Of a DNA stretch of 64,000 nt, positions 22,306 to 33,375 are shown one piece after another (position 1 is the stretch's first letter; the number at the start of each line of letters is the position of its first letter). The position numbers and the translations under genes were made by a program. This DNA is from Anastrepha obliqua (Eukaryota > Arthropoda > Insecta > Diptera > Tephritidae), in assembly GCF_027943255.1 (NCBI RefSeq), contig NC_072893.1:63024001-63088000 (forward strand). The letters are read 5' to 3'. The notes under the pieces are model-generated. The model worked only from the letters and a program-made list of their open reading frames with translations, was not told where the DNA came from and ran no database searches.

Positions 22306-24106
22306 TGTTGAGTAGTATAATTTACCAAAACTATTGGCACGAAATATCAATTTGACTCAAAGTAAGAGAAGTCTCTATATGTATAGAAAAGAAACCAAAA
22401 TTAAAATTGAAAATTTATACAAAATAAAAAAATGGTTGGTTGGTTTAAAAGGTGTTTCGTCAGGAATCCATCTAGCGCTTCCACACCATTTTGTTGCCAC
22501 ATCCTCGTTACCAAATTGTTTACCAGTTATTTACAGCAGGACTATATCCAGTCTGTGCGGTTTAGGAACCTTATTAGGTTGTTGACTTCTAAGCCAGACA
22601 GCTGCTCGAGACTCTCGAACAGCGGTTTGCCCAGGGTTAACATTCTGTCCTTCCATAGGGCAGGGCATTCACAGAGGAAATGGAAGATTGTTTCTTTTTT
22701 CTCCGGTTGTTTACAACTATGACAGTATGTGTTGTGAGGGATGCCCATTTTGGCGGCTTGTTCTCCGATAGACCAGAAGCCAGTTATGACTGCCGTAAGT
22801 CTACAGGTGTCCCGTCGTTTCATGTTTATCAATGTAGACGATTGCTTAAGGTTGTAGATGCGCCGAATATTCTGCTAATTTTGCATGTAGTATTTGTCTC
22901 TCTCCTAATGGTGTGAATACCGATTCTGCCAGATTCACCAAATCGTTATTCATTGCAGATCCCCCCTCTTACCAGTTCATCTGCTTTTTCGTAACCTTCA
23001 ATGTTCTTATGTCCCGGGACCCAGATTAAAGTAACTTTATGGTTTTCATTCAAGATGGTAAGGCTATTCCTAGTTTGTTCAACCAGTTTAGAGGTTGTTG
23101 TAGCTGAATCCAGTGAATGGATTGTAGCTTAGCTATCCGAAAGAATAGCGATATTGCCCTTAAAAGAAAAATCTGCGATTAGTAGCTTACACGCTTCCCC
23201 AATTGCCAGTACTTCTGCCTGAAAGACACTGCAGGCATTAGGGAGACACACAGATTTTTCAATTTTAACTCTAAGAGAATATATACCAGCTCCAACACCA
23301 CAATCTATTTTACTGCCATCGTATAGACTGTAGTGTCGAAGTTGTTTAGAGAGCATCCCTTATTCCATTCTTCCCTAGATGGAAAGAGAGTGGCCAAATT
23401 CCTATTGAAAGTTACCGTTGGGACGATGTAGTCAGTCCTCTTCGCGGTATACTGGGTTTGTCGCAGTAATAGACTGGCATGGCCATGAGTTTTTTCCTTC
23501 CAGCGGCCCGCTTCATTTAACCTAAATGCACTCATGGTTGTCCTCTTCTTAATGTGTAGGTCTATTGGAATAACGTATGTCAGTGCGTTCAGAGGCTTCC
23601 TAGGACATGGTCTGATTGTACCGACTATTATTGCACAGGCTGATCTTTGTATTCTACCTTCTAACTGTGTATAATAATAATGCATTTAATACTTCTAAAT
23701 TTAATTCACAGATGCAAAATATAATTTTGTGTTGACTAGTGTAATTTGCCAAAACCATGTAAAATAGTTTAGAACGCACTTAATGTTTCTACCTTTAGCT
23801 CGTTTAGCAAATTTCTGCATTCATAATTATTCTAAGTTAAGTTTAAAAGCACAAAAAAAATAATGTTGACTAGTGTAATACACCAAAACTAAACTAAATT
23901 TAAAACATATTTAATAAATAGAAGTTAAGTTCACAAGTGGAAAAAAACATTTGTTGACTAGTGTGCTTTGCCAAGCCCAAGATTGAATTTTTTAGTAGAA
24001 ATGTTTTTTTTTGTTGACTAGTGTAATTTACCAAAATTAAGGTAGACTTGTAAAAAAGTACATGATAAGTACAAAACATATTGTTGACTAGTGTAATGCA
24101 TCAAAA
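22306..24106 (+). repeat. Irregular array of a ~26-bp motif, TTGTTGACTAGTGTAAT-type
   Basis: Six copies of a motif near TTGTTGACTAGTGTAATTTA followed by CCAAAAC lie at 22306, 23727, 23863, 23951, 24011 and 24081. The last five are spaced 60 to 135 bases apart; the first is separated from them by a LINE relic. A weaker preceding stretch (AAGTTCACAAGTG plus A-rich run) recurs before several copies. The core is far better conserved than the spacers. Confidence 0.8.
22440..23690 (-). pseudogene. LINE relic inserted within the motif array (post-RT, RNase H, zinc motif)
   Basis: The minus strand reads RIQRSACAIIVGTIRPCP near 23640 and LLRQTQYTAKRTDYIVP near 23470. An RNase H domain follows: YDGSKIDCGVGAGIYS, ACSVFQAEVLAIGEA, AILSDS, then TLIWVPGHKNIEGYEKADEL near 23010. 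The C-terminal Cys/His block CHSCKQPEKKETIFHFLCEC lies near 22720. Frames are broken between 23130 and 22830. It is related to LOA/R1-type elements with RNase H. The flanking array copies at 22306 and 23727 show it landed in a pre-existing array. Confidence 0.8.
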
Positions 24107-24201
24107 GTATTTAAATATTTCTCTACTACAAGTTTTTATTGTATATTATATTATCTTGGTTATTTAAAGACCTAGGTTTAACATTTCATTTTAGCTAAAT
24201 A

Positions 24202-24707
24202 TCGGGTGTTCTTTTAAGAGCTTGAGAACTTAAAATGATAACACATTTTTTTTTTTTTTTTTCAATGTAATATTCGCCACTTCTACGAGTTACATGGTCC
24301 ATTCGATAAGTCCAATTTTTGACTACTTTTTCCCATACATCTGAGCAATAAATCGAAATGAGCCCAATCAGCAAAAATGCGACGCAAAGGATGGTCATCT
24401 GGCCTCAATTCTTGCACGTAAGCCGTCTTACGTAAAATTTTCCAACAACAAATGGCCAACAAGTTGAGAACGGCGACGAGCCGACATTTCGGCGTCTTCT
24501 TCAACATTTCGCTCTATGAACTTCGCGAACAGATTTATTTTATTTTAAATAAATTTCAACAATTTGGAAGCGTTGTTCTGGCATTAAACTATTCATAATG
24601 ACTTAGCAAACCTTAGTGAACAGAAATGTCAACACAGCTTGCCATTCTCAGCTGTCAAACCATAGTTATCGATATCGATAGTTTTTATGCAGCTGATGAA
24701 CACCCTA
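24202..24707 (-). mobile_element. DD41D-type transposon, internal-deletion derivative (~505 bp)
   Basis: The ends share GGGTGTTC in inverted orientation (CGGGTGTTCTT at 24203; the reverse complement of GATGAACACCCT at 24695-24706). On the minus strand the transposase starts MNSLMPEQRFQIVEIYLK near 24596, then CWKILRKTAYVQELRPDDHPLRRIFADWA near 24445-24365. It jumps directly to the C-terminal KVVKNWTYRMDHVTRR, so the catalytic core is deleted. The subterminal region holds ATCGATATCGATA. A sister derivative is at 46090-46718. Confidence 0.75.
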
Positions 24708-24709
24708 AA

Positions 24710-25330
24710 CATAGTTTTGCTGAGAAGTGTATTTTAGCTTGAATGAGAATATATGTATCACAAAGGCAAAACTCATATTTAATGTCGTACTCTCTCTCTT
24801 TCAACCGTGTACTTGTTGCCCTCCCCTCTGATTAGTTTGCATTTTTTCGAGTGAGCTTTTGTAGAAAATTCCAATATTTATTTCCTCCACATTTAATGCG
24901 ATTCTCATGCTCGGCTACGAAGCTGCACTGCATGCTTGCACTTACATACATATGTAAGTATGTGTTTATGTGTGTGCACTTAAGTGTATTTATGCATGTA
25001 CTTGCATTTATTTGTGAATCATATTTCTCTCGACGCTTTAAATTGAAATGCATAAATTCGCACCTAATTTGGCCATTCAATGCGCAATGCTCTTCCTCTT
25101 ACATTTTTCTGCATTGGATTGTGACTCAAATGCAAATATTTTGTTATAATACACTTTCTTTTTTATCCTTTCGCAATTTGCCGCTTTAGAATTTGCCTTT
25201 GGCGCTGTTAATGAAGTTCACTTGGATGCTTTTGATAATTTTGTTCCTTTTAATCTATGTTTTTAAGAACTTTTTTATTACTTATTTTATACCATAAAAC
25301 ATTCTGTTGAAAAAGTGACGGAAATTGATG
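24710..25330. other. No gene; TATG/CATA microsatellite-like patch
   Basis: A run of ACATACATATGTAAGTATG-type words at 24945-25010. The overlapping open frames on both strands are products of this low-complexity sequence. Confidence 0.5.
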
Positions 25331-25800
25331 TCATTTAAAACACTTATTCAAGGTGAGGATCAAGAGTCAAGAAAAAAAAGCAGAAAATATCAAACGCTCA
25401 ATAAAGTACATGCATATAAGTATATCATCTCGATGTAATGCTAAGTTTGGGAGGGCAAAATCGTGGAAAAATGCCAGTTATTTTGGAAACAAAAGGCCTT
25501 TCATTTCGCACCACAATACGCCATCATCTCACTAGGCAAACATTGTGGCCGAGAACTTAATTAATATCATCGAGCAACAACCTCCATATACACGGAATAT
25601 AACTCCGCCTGACTTTCTTCTCTTTTCAAATATCAAATTCACTTTTCGAGGCATCCATTTTCATTCATACTCGCAAACGAGAATTCGAATCGAGAATTGA
25701 AGTCGGTTCCGAAAAATCTGTTCGAAAAGTGATTCAATTATTCGTTACCAAAAATATATTTTTTCGGAAGAGGCCTACTTTTAAGGTAAAATATTAAAAA
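25330..25800 (+). pseudogene. Badly decayed mariner transposase C-terminus
   Basis: Near 25505-25660 the plus strand reads HHNTPSSH, then ENLINIIEQQPPYTRNITPPDFLLFSNIK. This is the HDNAxxH...PPYSPDxxPxDFFLF region of DD34D mariners, with the Asp of the first block replaced by Asn. The frame is broken on both sides. Confidence 0.6.
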
Positions 25801-26325
25801 TAAAAAATGGTAAAACATATGTTTCGCTTAATTAACCAATTTTCGGTACTTTTTTTGACAAAATGTGCCTTAGAGACTTGCAATATTTGAATTTTTTCAT
25901 TTATTTTGCGCAATACACGCATTCACGTTTTATGCATTCATTTTTCAAAGAAAAAATTTCAGAATATTTCATATTTCACATAAAATAGTAAATATGCTGT
26001 TTGAGTGTTTTTTATACCCAATATATGAATTCAAATTCATAAAAGGTAGTAAGTGTAACATTTTGAAGATCTTTGCCTCACAAGAGTAGATAATTTTTAT
26101 CTCCTCGATTTCCTCCCAATCCATTATTTGCACTGACGGATGAGTTTCAACCGAGTTGAATGCAAGACGTGTTCTCCAAGGCTTTCAAAGATAATGCTTT
26201 TTCATGCAGTTTTATTCCATAAAGTTTACTCCAAGAATTACCCGGCTTACTCCCATAAACTGATTAACTTTCATCTCTTTTTGGTTCAGGTTTGGAAAAT
26301 ATTTTAAATAAGAATTCAACTTCCA
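25800..26325. other. No gene recognised
   Basis: AT-rich DNA without a supported frame or repeat end. Confidence 0.4.
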
Positions 26326-26326
26326 C

Positions 26327-26820
26327 ATGCACCATGGCCCTGCATTTACTACAACCATAAGCTTGTGTTCAAAATGGAATGCAACTCTTCAGACTGATTT
26401 AGCTGACGCACTTGCTAGAGCTGGTTCCGTGAAGAAATTCATTGGACCACAACCGCCTACTGAGTGCAACTCAGCCGCGCACGAGAATGTAATCAGCCTG
26501 CTTTTATCACAGAAACACTAAGATTGCCGGCGTAATCTAAACACTGTCAGTAGTACGAAATGTTTCTTTACGCCCCACACAGCTTAGAACAAAACTTCTG
26601 GTGACGTTGGTCACACGACCCTTGAACGAGTGTCTCAGCATAATTAGCGTAAGCGACTAGGTTCTATGTGAAATGTGAGGTGACGAAACTGAACGAATGA
26701 ACAGCATAGGCGGGATAATGTGCACGTGATTCGGCAGAAGGATCCTCATGAACGCCAGTCTTATAGATTTCAGCTTAACGGACGTTTTTCTTTTTACATA
26801 GGTGACGCTCCTCTTGGTTG
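26327..26820 (+). pseudogene. LINE RNase H C-terminal relic
   Basis: LADALARAGSVKKFIGPQPP at 26400-26460 is the end of a LINE-type RNase H domain (usual form ADxLAxxGS...FIGPEP). The region after it is rich in stops but keeps a rough C-terminal layout up to about 26800. Only weakly supported beyond the first 70 codons. Confidence 0.5.
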
Positions 26821-26839
26821 AGCTTCAGAAACTTTTTAG

Positions 26840-28385
26840 AAATTTTAGATGTAGCTTTTGATTAGCTATGTGAATCATAGGCGATTTCGAACTGCATGCT
26901 TAATAAAAGGAAGACACTTTACCGTGATACAATGGAAAGCATCTGAGTGAATGTGGACATGAGTTGTTCCCATTTTTCTTAATATCCCTTTGATTTTGTT
27001 TACTTACTCAAAAATCTAGGTGATCAAACCAGCAGGGGTAAATTCATCCACACGCACTTTTTATACCGAATCAGCAAGTCTACTCGGGTTGAATTTACAC
27101 ATTTTGTTTAGATCGATAGAAACATAAACTCCATTTTTGTTTTCCTTCTTCACTCTTCTCGTGAGCATAGGGCCTCGACAAGAGGTTGGTTGCGTTAGTT
27201 TCGTTAATCTATTTTATTTCTGACAGGATAGGTGATTAGCCTGCCGCTACCACTCCATAACTATGTTCAAGTAAAAATATTAATTACATTTATAATCGGA
27301 AGGTATTTTCAAACATTTTTTTTAAATAGAGCCAATGAAATTCAAGCTATATACTTTGGCTGCGTTGAAGCTAATTTTCAAAGCATTCAGCATGAACTTT
27401 CTTGAGCAATTGATAAGTTATGCAACAACAAAAACGAGTAAATATTTTTGCCACCCAACTATTCATGCAATATTGAATAAGTGGAACGATAGCCCAAGCA
27501 TAACTCAATCTCACGGCAAGTCATAGGACGATCTGACATATGAATTCCACAGCACAGCAATAATTTTTTGTAGCAAAACAACTGTTTTCTTCTCAAGTTG
27601 AGTAAAACCCCAAATTAGCTATTCAAAATAGAAATAAAGTCAAATTAAACCGCTAAAGGGATATCTGCACAAATAAGTTCAAAATATTAATAAAAGCAAA
27701 ACAATCTGAATTCTATTCAGCTTTCAACTCGAGTTAATCATTTACCGGTTGTGTGCAGATTAAAAACAAATTAAACAAATTTTCATCAAAATTGTATACT
27801 TTTTAATCAGAATCTTTTAAGTTCGGGTTAGCAATTTTATAGTCTAATGAATTTTGGTTTACTAAAGTGCAAGTTTCAAGTGGCTCATGTTCATTTTTAG
27901 AATTTTTTTTTTTGCCGGCGGTCTTACTCTTTTTCTCTTGAACAAGCACTTTTCTTATGTGGAAGAAAACACTCAATGACTGGGGACGCCATTGAATTTA
28001 AAAGGCCCCAATTACGTAAGAGAAAAAATGTCTTCGGCAAACTTGCGGAGTGTTATTTGTAACCAGACTTAGTTGCAATTATTTTGCATTTAATAAATAA
28101 ATAAATAATATTTTCACGTGACGATCTCAATACTTAAGGAACAACGTTCGTATACCATTGAAACACATCTTGATGGATCATGCAGAGAGTAAAATTAATT
28201 TTAAATTTACACCTTTTCGAAGGGCAACGACCAACTGTAGTCCATATCGGCAACAATTCCTATAAAATCCATTATTATATAATGTATCAAAGACCTTTGA
28301 AAAGTGTCGCCTAGATGGCAGTGGTGAATAATTCCTAGTTATTACCTTTTTCTATCTCATCTTTACAATTTGACAAGTAGACAGA
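26840..28385. other. No gene recognised
   Basis: About 1.5 kb without a supported feature. An AATAAATAAATAAATAAT tract lies near 28092. The frame at 27335-27526 shows no known domain. Confidence 0.4.
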
Positions 28386-28389
28386 TATA

Positions 28390-28780
28390 CGCATTTACAC
28401 GATAGAACAACGCGTTAAATTATTGAAACCTACTTCTGAAAATGGTCGATCTTTAAAAAGTCAACAAAATTCGTAACTTTCAATTCAATTCAAAGGTTCG
28501 TGGAAAAATTTCAGGCAACTGTTTCTGGCGAGAATAAAGACAGGACTGGCAGACCAGAAACTGGGCATTCTGTTAGGAATAGTGCTGTTGTAGCACAAAG
28601 TGTTGCTGAACAACATTCAACATCGATATCTCGACGCTCACAACAATTAGGCATTCATGAAACGACTGTTTTGCGGATTTCACCTGTAAACCTCCTGCTC
28701 ATGCTTGACTTTCAAATTATCGTTATTTTTCACATATAACTGCTAAGAGCCGTATTTTGAATAAAAATACTGAAGCTTGG
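28390..28780 (+). pseudogene. N-terminal part of a DD41D-type transposase
   Basis: Reads TIEQRVKLLK near 28400, then VEKFQATVSGENKDRTGRPETGHSVRN and VAQSVAEQHSTSISRRSQQLGIHETTVLRI at 28497-28675. This is the two-helix-turn-helix DNA-binding region. It breaks before the catalytic domain. Confidence 0.7.
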
Positions 28781-28829
28781 AACTAAATTTAAATTTGTAC
28801 ATCGGGACACGTCTTTTGATGGATAGGTT

Positions 28830-29070
28830 TGGTCAAGCGGCTGTCTTACGACGTACCTAGACCAAATAAAGATTCCTTGTGATACCACCAAAACTATCCC
28901 ATCCTTACACCACTTCGTTGTCTTTAAATCACTTTGTAGGTAAATCTAGTTCACGCGATCAGACACAACATTCACAGAGCCCTGCACCCGCATAGAAGGT
29001 GTTCAACTGTCTCTTCGTCTATGGTGCTCCAATTGCCTTCCTTGCCCAAATAAAGTCCCTATTAATAATC
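28830..29070 (-). pseudogene. LINE 3' terminus relic (Cys/His motif and 3' UTR)
   Basis: On the minus strand EETVEHLLCGCRAL near 29025-28980 is the terminal zinc motif of RNase H-bearing LINEs. It is followed by a TGGTATCACAAGGAAT stretch and GCCGCTTGACCAAACCTATC. That layout matches the 3' UTR and CAACCTAACC tail of the element at 31322-37003. Confidence 0.6.
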
Positions 29071-29426
29071 TTTCCTATTAAATTTAAGTAGACTGTAATT
29101 TACATATGCCTGTCTACATACTGATGCTACATATATTGATGGTTTTCGAGAAAAGTGACATAATTCAAAAATACAAAATACTGAGTTGGCTCAGTTTTCT
29201 AGATAAGTGACGCGCCAATTCGATCACCTGACAAAACGACACTAACGCCATCTCTCAGAATTGCTTCAAGATTAGCTTATGACGATTTTTCAGATAAAAA
29301 TATATAAACTCTGTAGTTGATTTTTGCTTTTAACGGCAAAACTCCGAATTTGAGTTAATTTTGCGTTGTGTCGCTTTTCTCGAAAACCATCGATATGTAA
29401 CTGTCTCCTGCGATTATTGGCAGTAC
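29070..29426. other. No gene recognised
   Basis: Short stretch. A word close to GATGGTTTTCGAGAAAAGTGAC at 29138 recurs in inverted form near 29370, so another small inverted-repeat element could lie here, but its ends are not clear. Confidence 0.35.
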
Positions 29427-29430
29427 TTAA

Positions 29431-30154
29431 GGGGGCCCAGTGGTCTAGAGCTCGAAAATCTAGAGTACTTTCAGAAATTTCTTTTACAATAAAAAAATGA
29501 AAAACGATATTTAAATTTTTTATGCTTTTTATTTAACTTTTTTACAGACAAAAATGAAATTTTTGTTTTTTTAATTTCAAAAATGGCACTGAAGTTCACC
29601 CTCTCGAAAAATTGGATCTGGACGGTGTTGTCAATTTTAACTCTTCTTTTTATCTGAAACACAAAAACCAAAAAAATGATTAATCAGTATGACTGTAGCT
29701 ATGTCCCGCTGCTAGAATAAAATTATTTTTTTTTTTTTGACAAAATGGCACGATTTGAATTTGTCACTCTAAAAATCGGTTTTTTCAGTTTTTGAATCGA
29801 AAAAATACAAAATAATTGAAAGAATAATATGATTCTAGAACGGACGAGAGGTATTGATGTTGTGAACCACATATTAAAATTTCACACGATTCGGTTGAAT
29901 AGTTTTTTTTTTTTTGACAACACCAGGCCGAAAAAAGTAGTTTTGAGATAATTGAATTCAAAGTTTTGACTCTTCAAATGCGACCATTGATACGACTGCG
30001 TGACGAATCTGAGTCTACCTGCTAAAATGGGCTGTAGAACCAAAAATACTAGGAATAACCTTCCAAAAATTTGTCACAATATTCTTAAAAGACTATACTT
30101 TCGAAATGTAACAAAAAAATCGATTTTTTGAAAATTCTAGACCACCGGGACCCT
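29431..30154. mobile_element. Non-autonomous TTAA-flanked DNA element, 724 bp
   Basis: TTAA at 29427-29430 and 30155-30158. The left end GGGGGCCCAGTGGTCTAGA pairs with AGGGTCCCGGTGGTCTAGA from the right. The interior is non-coding, with the phrase GATTCGGTTGAATAGTTTTT near 29888 that also occurs in the composite at 18820-19745. A piggyBac- or Kolobok-type helper would be needed. Confidence 0.8.
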
Positions 30155-30199
30155 TTAAGTTGTACATATCTATCTAAATATTTGCAGCTAACATGTTGT

Positions 30200-30545
30200 T
30201 TTGAGTAATTTGGCGCGTAGTGCCCAGTCTAGCCCACACATCCGCCTTTTGGTTGCCCTCAATGTTATTATGACCCGGCAACCAGAGTAGAGTTATAGAG
30301 ATCTTTAATTTATTTTATCGCCAAAACTTTAGCTTGGAATACGCTACAATGATCAGGTAAGCGGAAAAATATGCTAATGCCTATACATCCGAATAAACAC
30401 CGCCTCCGACTTGAACGTTGACTTTAGACTCGTCGGTGTATATACGGACGCTTCTATTTTCATAAAATACTAAACCATTTTCCCAGTCCTCTCTAGATGG
30501 AAATTTGATCGTATAAGGCCTGTCAAAGTATAAATCCACCGAGTC
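30200..30545 (-). pseudogene. LINE RNase H domain relic with internal deletion
   Basis: Minus strand: PYTIKFPSREDWENGLVF, then VRIYTDESKVNVQVGGGVYSD near 30450-30390. It then jumps to ISITLLWLPGHNNIEGNQKADVWARLGTT at 30300-30215. The central Glu and TDSQ blocks are lost. Confidence 0.75.
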
Positions 30546-30559
30546 ATAAAAGTCGATTT

Positions 30560-31308
30560 TTGAAAGAACCTTTTTATATTCCTATCGTTCCGTGAATAAC
30601 AGAATATAGAATAAAAGGGCTATATATACGAGTTGGGTATAAAAAGTTCAATTACATACGAAGTACACGTCTATGCTAATCACTTCATTACTTCTGTTTT
30701 ACCATTTTTTTTATTTCGCCACACCCCCACGTTTCAAAGCAAAAGGAAAGCGAGAATTTCCTTGCCATTCATTCTTATGGAGTGAAATTTTCATTAAATT
30801 CACCTATCTGCATCACGTTTGAATTCCAATTTTGCTGGTTTTCTTTAAAGCATCTGTTTTGTTTCCATTTTATGCTGGCATTATTTCCTCTTTTCCTCTT
30901 TTACTTTGTTTATTCTCTTGGCTTTTTCGACACCACCGCTACCAATCTCGTTTCATTTGTAACTTTTAATTAGAAAAATTTTTGTGCATGAATTTAATTA
31001 GCTCCCTATTGGTGTTATTGCGCACACACATATAAATATATATATATACACAGATGTTTCACATGCAAAACGCATCGCCTTGTGGCATTGTTGCAACTCC
31101 CGTAGCCCATGCAAATATGGAAAGTGAAGCACATAAAAAAGAAAGAATGATTATTTATTCTTTTTTGGAGGAGCCCTGCCTGCATTTATATTTTCAACTT
31201 TAATTGTGTACATCTACATAAATCTAATAAATTCATCAAAGTAGACTCGATGCTTTTGGAACGCTAATAAGAGGTACGATTAAGTTCGCTGACTATTTCA
31301 TAGCAAGT
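30560..31308. other. No gene recognised
   Basis: AT-rich, with an (AT)n-type tract near 31032-31050. It is the pre-insertion sequence in front of the full-length LINE. Confidence 0.45.
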
Positions 31309-31321
31309 TAGAATGGAAATA
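31309..31321. repeat. Target-site duplication, left copy (13 bp)
   Basis: TAGAATGGAAATA is repeated exactly at 37004-37016. Confidence 0.95.
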
Positions 31322-31773
31322 CCTCATCATGTTGGTCTCCTTGCCGCGGGGATGAGGCTTAAGTGGTGATTTAGCCCTCATATCATGAAGGCTAACTCAC
31401 CACGAACTAAGAGGGAAGCTCCATATGGGGATTGGATTGCCAGTTCGGCACTGAATGGCTAGCCAATCCCTATGAGGAGATCACCGTACCGACGTTCCCA
31501 TCGTCCCTAACCCTGGTATCCCATCTTATCCTTTCCCTTCTCCCCCCTAATCCAGGGTGTTATGCGTTACCGTGCCCACTGGATGGTTTGCAGCCAGGGG
31601 TATCCGGCTGTATTCTAACGGCGCCCTCCTGATACCGGGTCACCTCAGGAGGTAGAATGACCTTGCCATGGCAGAGGGGACTGCCATGGTCGACGTTTCC
31701 CCTTTCCCCCCTAAAAATCTTAGTCCGCCACGCTTGCCACGTCGAGCAGCGCGGACGATAATGAACATATGAA
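31322..31773 (+). promoter_or_regulatory. 5' UTR and presumed internal promoter of the LOA element
   Basis: LINEs of this type usually carry their promoter downstream of the start site. Here 452 bases precede the ORF1 Met. No TATA box is evident and the precise promoter elements cannot be read from sequence alone. Confidence 0.5.
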
Positions 31774-33375
31774 ATGCACAAAAAAACCGTAGCCTCGGAT
31801 AAAGGCACACACAAAGCAAGACCCAACCCTACAGGAAGGTCAGGTCTTTCGTCAGGAAAGACCACACATACGAGCGGTGCCAAGCCCGTGGCTAAGCCAG
31901 GGCTTGGCTCTCACTCCGTCCCTTCGGGGATCGCCTCCACGGCAGCGAGGCCTATTACTGGTAGCCATCCCAACCCTGTCTCAAGACAAGTTGGTGATGA
32001 CATCCCATCCACATCTGGGGTCAGGAGTAGACCCCCCCTCGCAACAAAACCTTCGGGAAGCAAGGACGGCCCTGTCCCAAGACAAGCCGAGCTTGCTGTC
32101 TCCGTCACTCCAGGCGACACGGGAACTCCAGAAGGAGTAACACCCAAATCGACGTCGGTGGCACCAGACCACATGGCTCAGCCAATGGTTTCTGGAGCTC
32201 GCCCTTCTGACACAATCACTGCCCCGGGTAGTACCCACCCCCGGAAGCAAATTAGTGGTTCAGAAAGGTACTACCGTACCAAGCGTTCAGCCTTCAGGAT
32301 CCTGGAGAGACTGAAGGACACTAAACTAGAGGATCTGACGGAGGAGCAGTCAGACTCCAAAGCGTGGGCTGAAGCCTTCATAGCCGAACACCGGGAGAAG
32401 GCTAAAATGGACTCTGCGCAAGGTAAGCGCAAAAGGTCGAGTGAGGGGACATCGGCAGAAGCCAAAAGATCCAAGGTGTCCGCCACTCAAACAACCAAGG
32501 TTCTTAAAAAATCTTTTGCGGAAGTAGCGAAAGGAAGTCATATAAGGGCGGTGATTGATCGCAGTTCCCATGACGGTGCGATCACGCAAGCAAACTGGGA
32601 TCTGATAAGCAGGAGTCTATGGAAAGTCTACAGGGACATCCTGCAAGAAAATCCAGGACCCCCACCCAGCTGCTCAGACGCGGGTTGGTTCCAATCACGC
32701 GTCAAATTAACCAGGTGCGCGGATCAACGATCGGTCGATCTGTACACTCTGGCAATTAAACGCATAGGGGAGCCTTGGCCAGGGGCCCGCCTCGACGTGG
32801 TCCTCCGTGAAGACATCCCCAATCGGCCAAGATCACGAGCCTGGATACCAGAGTTCCACACCGACCCAGAGGAAGTGTTGGAACTGCTCAAACTAGGCAA
32901 CCCCGAGCTACCTACCAGCGATTGGAAAGTAGCAAAGATCGGCGAAGTGGATGGCAAGAGGAGACTAGCGGTGATCATCCTAAATGAGGAATCACTGGAT
33001 CCACTTGCTAACTTGAAATGGAAGGTGAACTACGGCTTCCAATCACTGACACTCCATGTCTACAGACAGGATGTAGCCAGTAAGGACAGCCCCGCAGATA
33101 ACTTGACGTCATCCGCGGAGGAGAAGACGGTTGCGTTAGACAACCTAACGGACGACGAGGTGGCATCCAATTCCGGTATGGTAGGCGAACTCTTCCGAAG
33201 GGTTACCCTAGAGGATATGGGGGAATATTCCGATCTCTCAGACGCTCTGGAGGACGAGGAATATATTCCCACTTCCTCTGACGAGGAGATCGCTGACCAA
33301 ACCGTGGTTGGCTGTCATCTAACAACGCACACCAACGATGGTGGGGGTTGTACAGATCAACCTCCACCACAGTAA
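31774..33375 (+). CDS. LOA element ORF1 protein (DUF4780-like)
   Basis: 533 residues, intact. Residues 1-165 are rich in Ser, Thr, Pro and Gly and probably disordered. A basic patch KRKRSS near residue 218 and KRSKVS after it look like nuclear localisation signals. Residues ~255-430 (IRAVIDRSS to LHVYR, with GWFQSRV, WPGARLDVVLREDIP and RAWIPEFHTDPEEVLELLK) resemble the DUF4780 domain common in insect LINE ORF1 proteins. The C-terminus is acidic (EYSDLSDALEDEE). I see no CCHC knuckles. By analogy it binds element RNA and forms the ribonucleoprotein with ORF2. The Met at 31774 is the first in frame after the 5' UTR. The end overlaps the ORF2 start. Confidence 0.9.
   Translation: MHKKTVASDKGTHKARPNPTGRSGLSSGKTTHTSGAKPVAKPGLGSHSVPSGIASTAARPITGSHPNPVSRQVGDDIPSTSGVRSRPPLATKPSGSKDGPVPRQAELAVSVTPGDTGTPEGVTPKSTSVAPDHMAQPMVSGARPSDTITAPGSTHPRKQISGSERYYRTKRSAFRILERLKDTKLEDLTEEQSDSKAWAEAFIAEHREKAKMDSAQGKRKRSSEGTSAEAKRSKVSATQTTKVLKKSFAEVAKGSHIRAVIDRSSHDGAITQANWDLISRSLWKVYRDILQENPGPPPSCSDAGWFQSRVKLTRCADQRSVDLYTLAIKRIGEPWPGARLDVVLREDIPNRPRSRAWIPEFHTDPEEVLELLKLGNPELPTSDWKVAKIGEVDGKRRLAVIILNEESLDPLANLKWKVNYGFQSLTLHVYRQDVASKDSPADNLTSSAEEKTVALDNLTDDEVASNSGMVGELFRRVTLEDMGEYSDLSDALEDEEYIPTSSDEEIADQTVVGCHLTTHTNDGGGCTDQPPPQ

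Noticed and set aside
22306..24106. CRISPR-like spaced repeats
   Set aside because: Spacing is irregular, repeats are degenerate, no cas genes exist and the DNA is clearly animal.
24851..25189. 112-codon frame with apparent Cys and Leu-rich sequence
   Set aside because: Overlapping frames on both strands come from a TATG/CATA low-complexity patch; no codon-usage or domain support.
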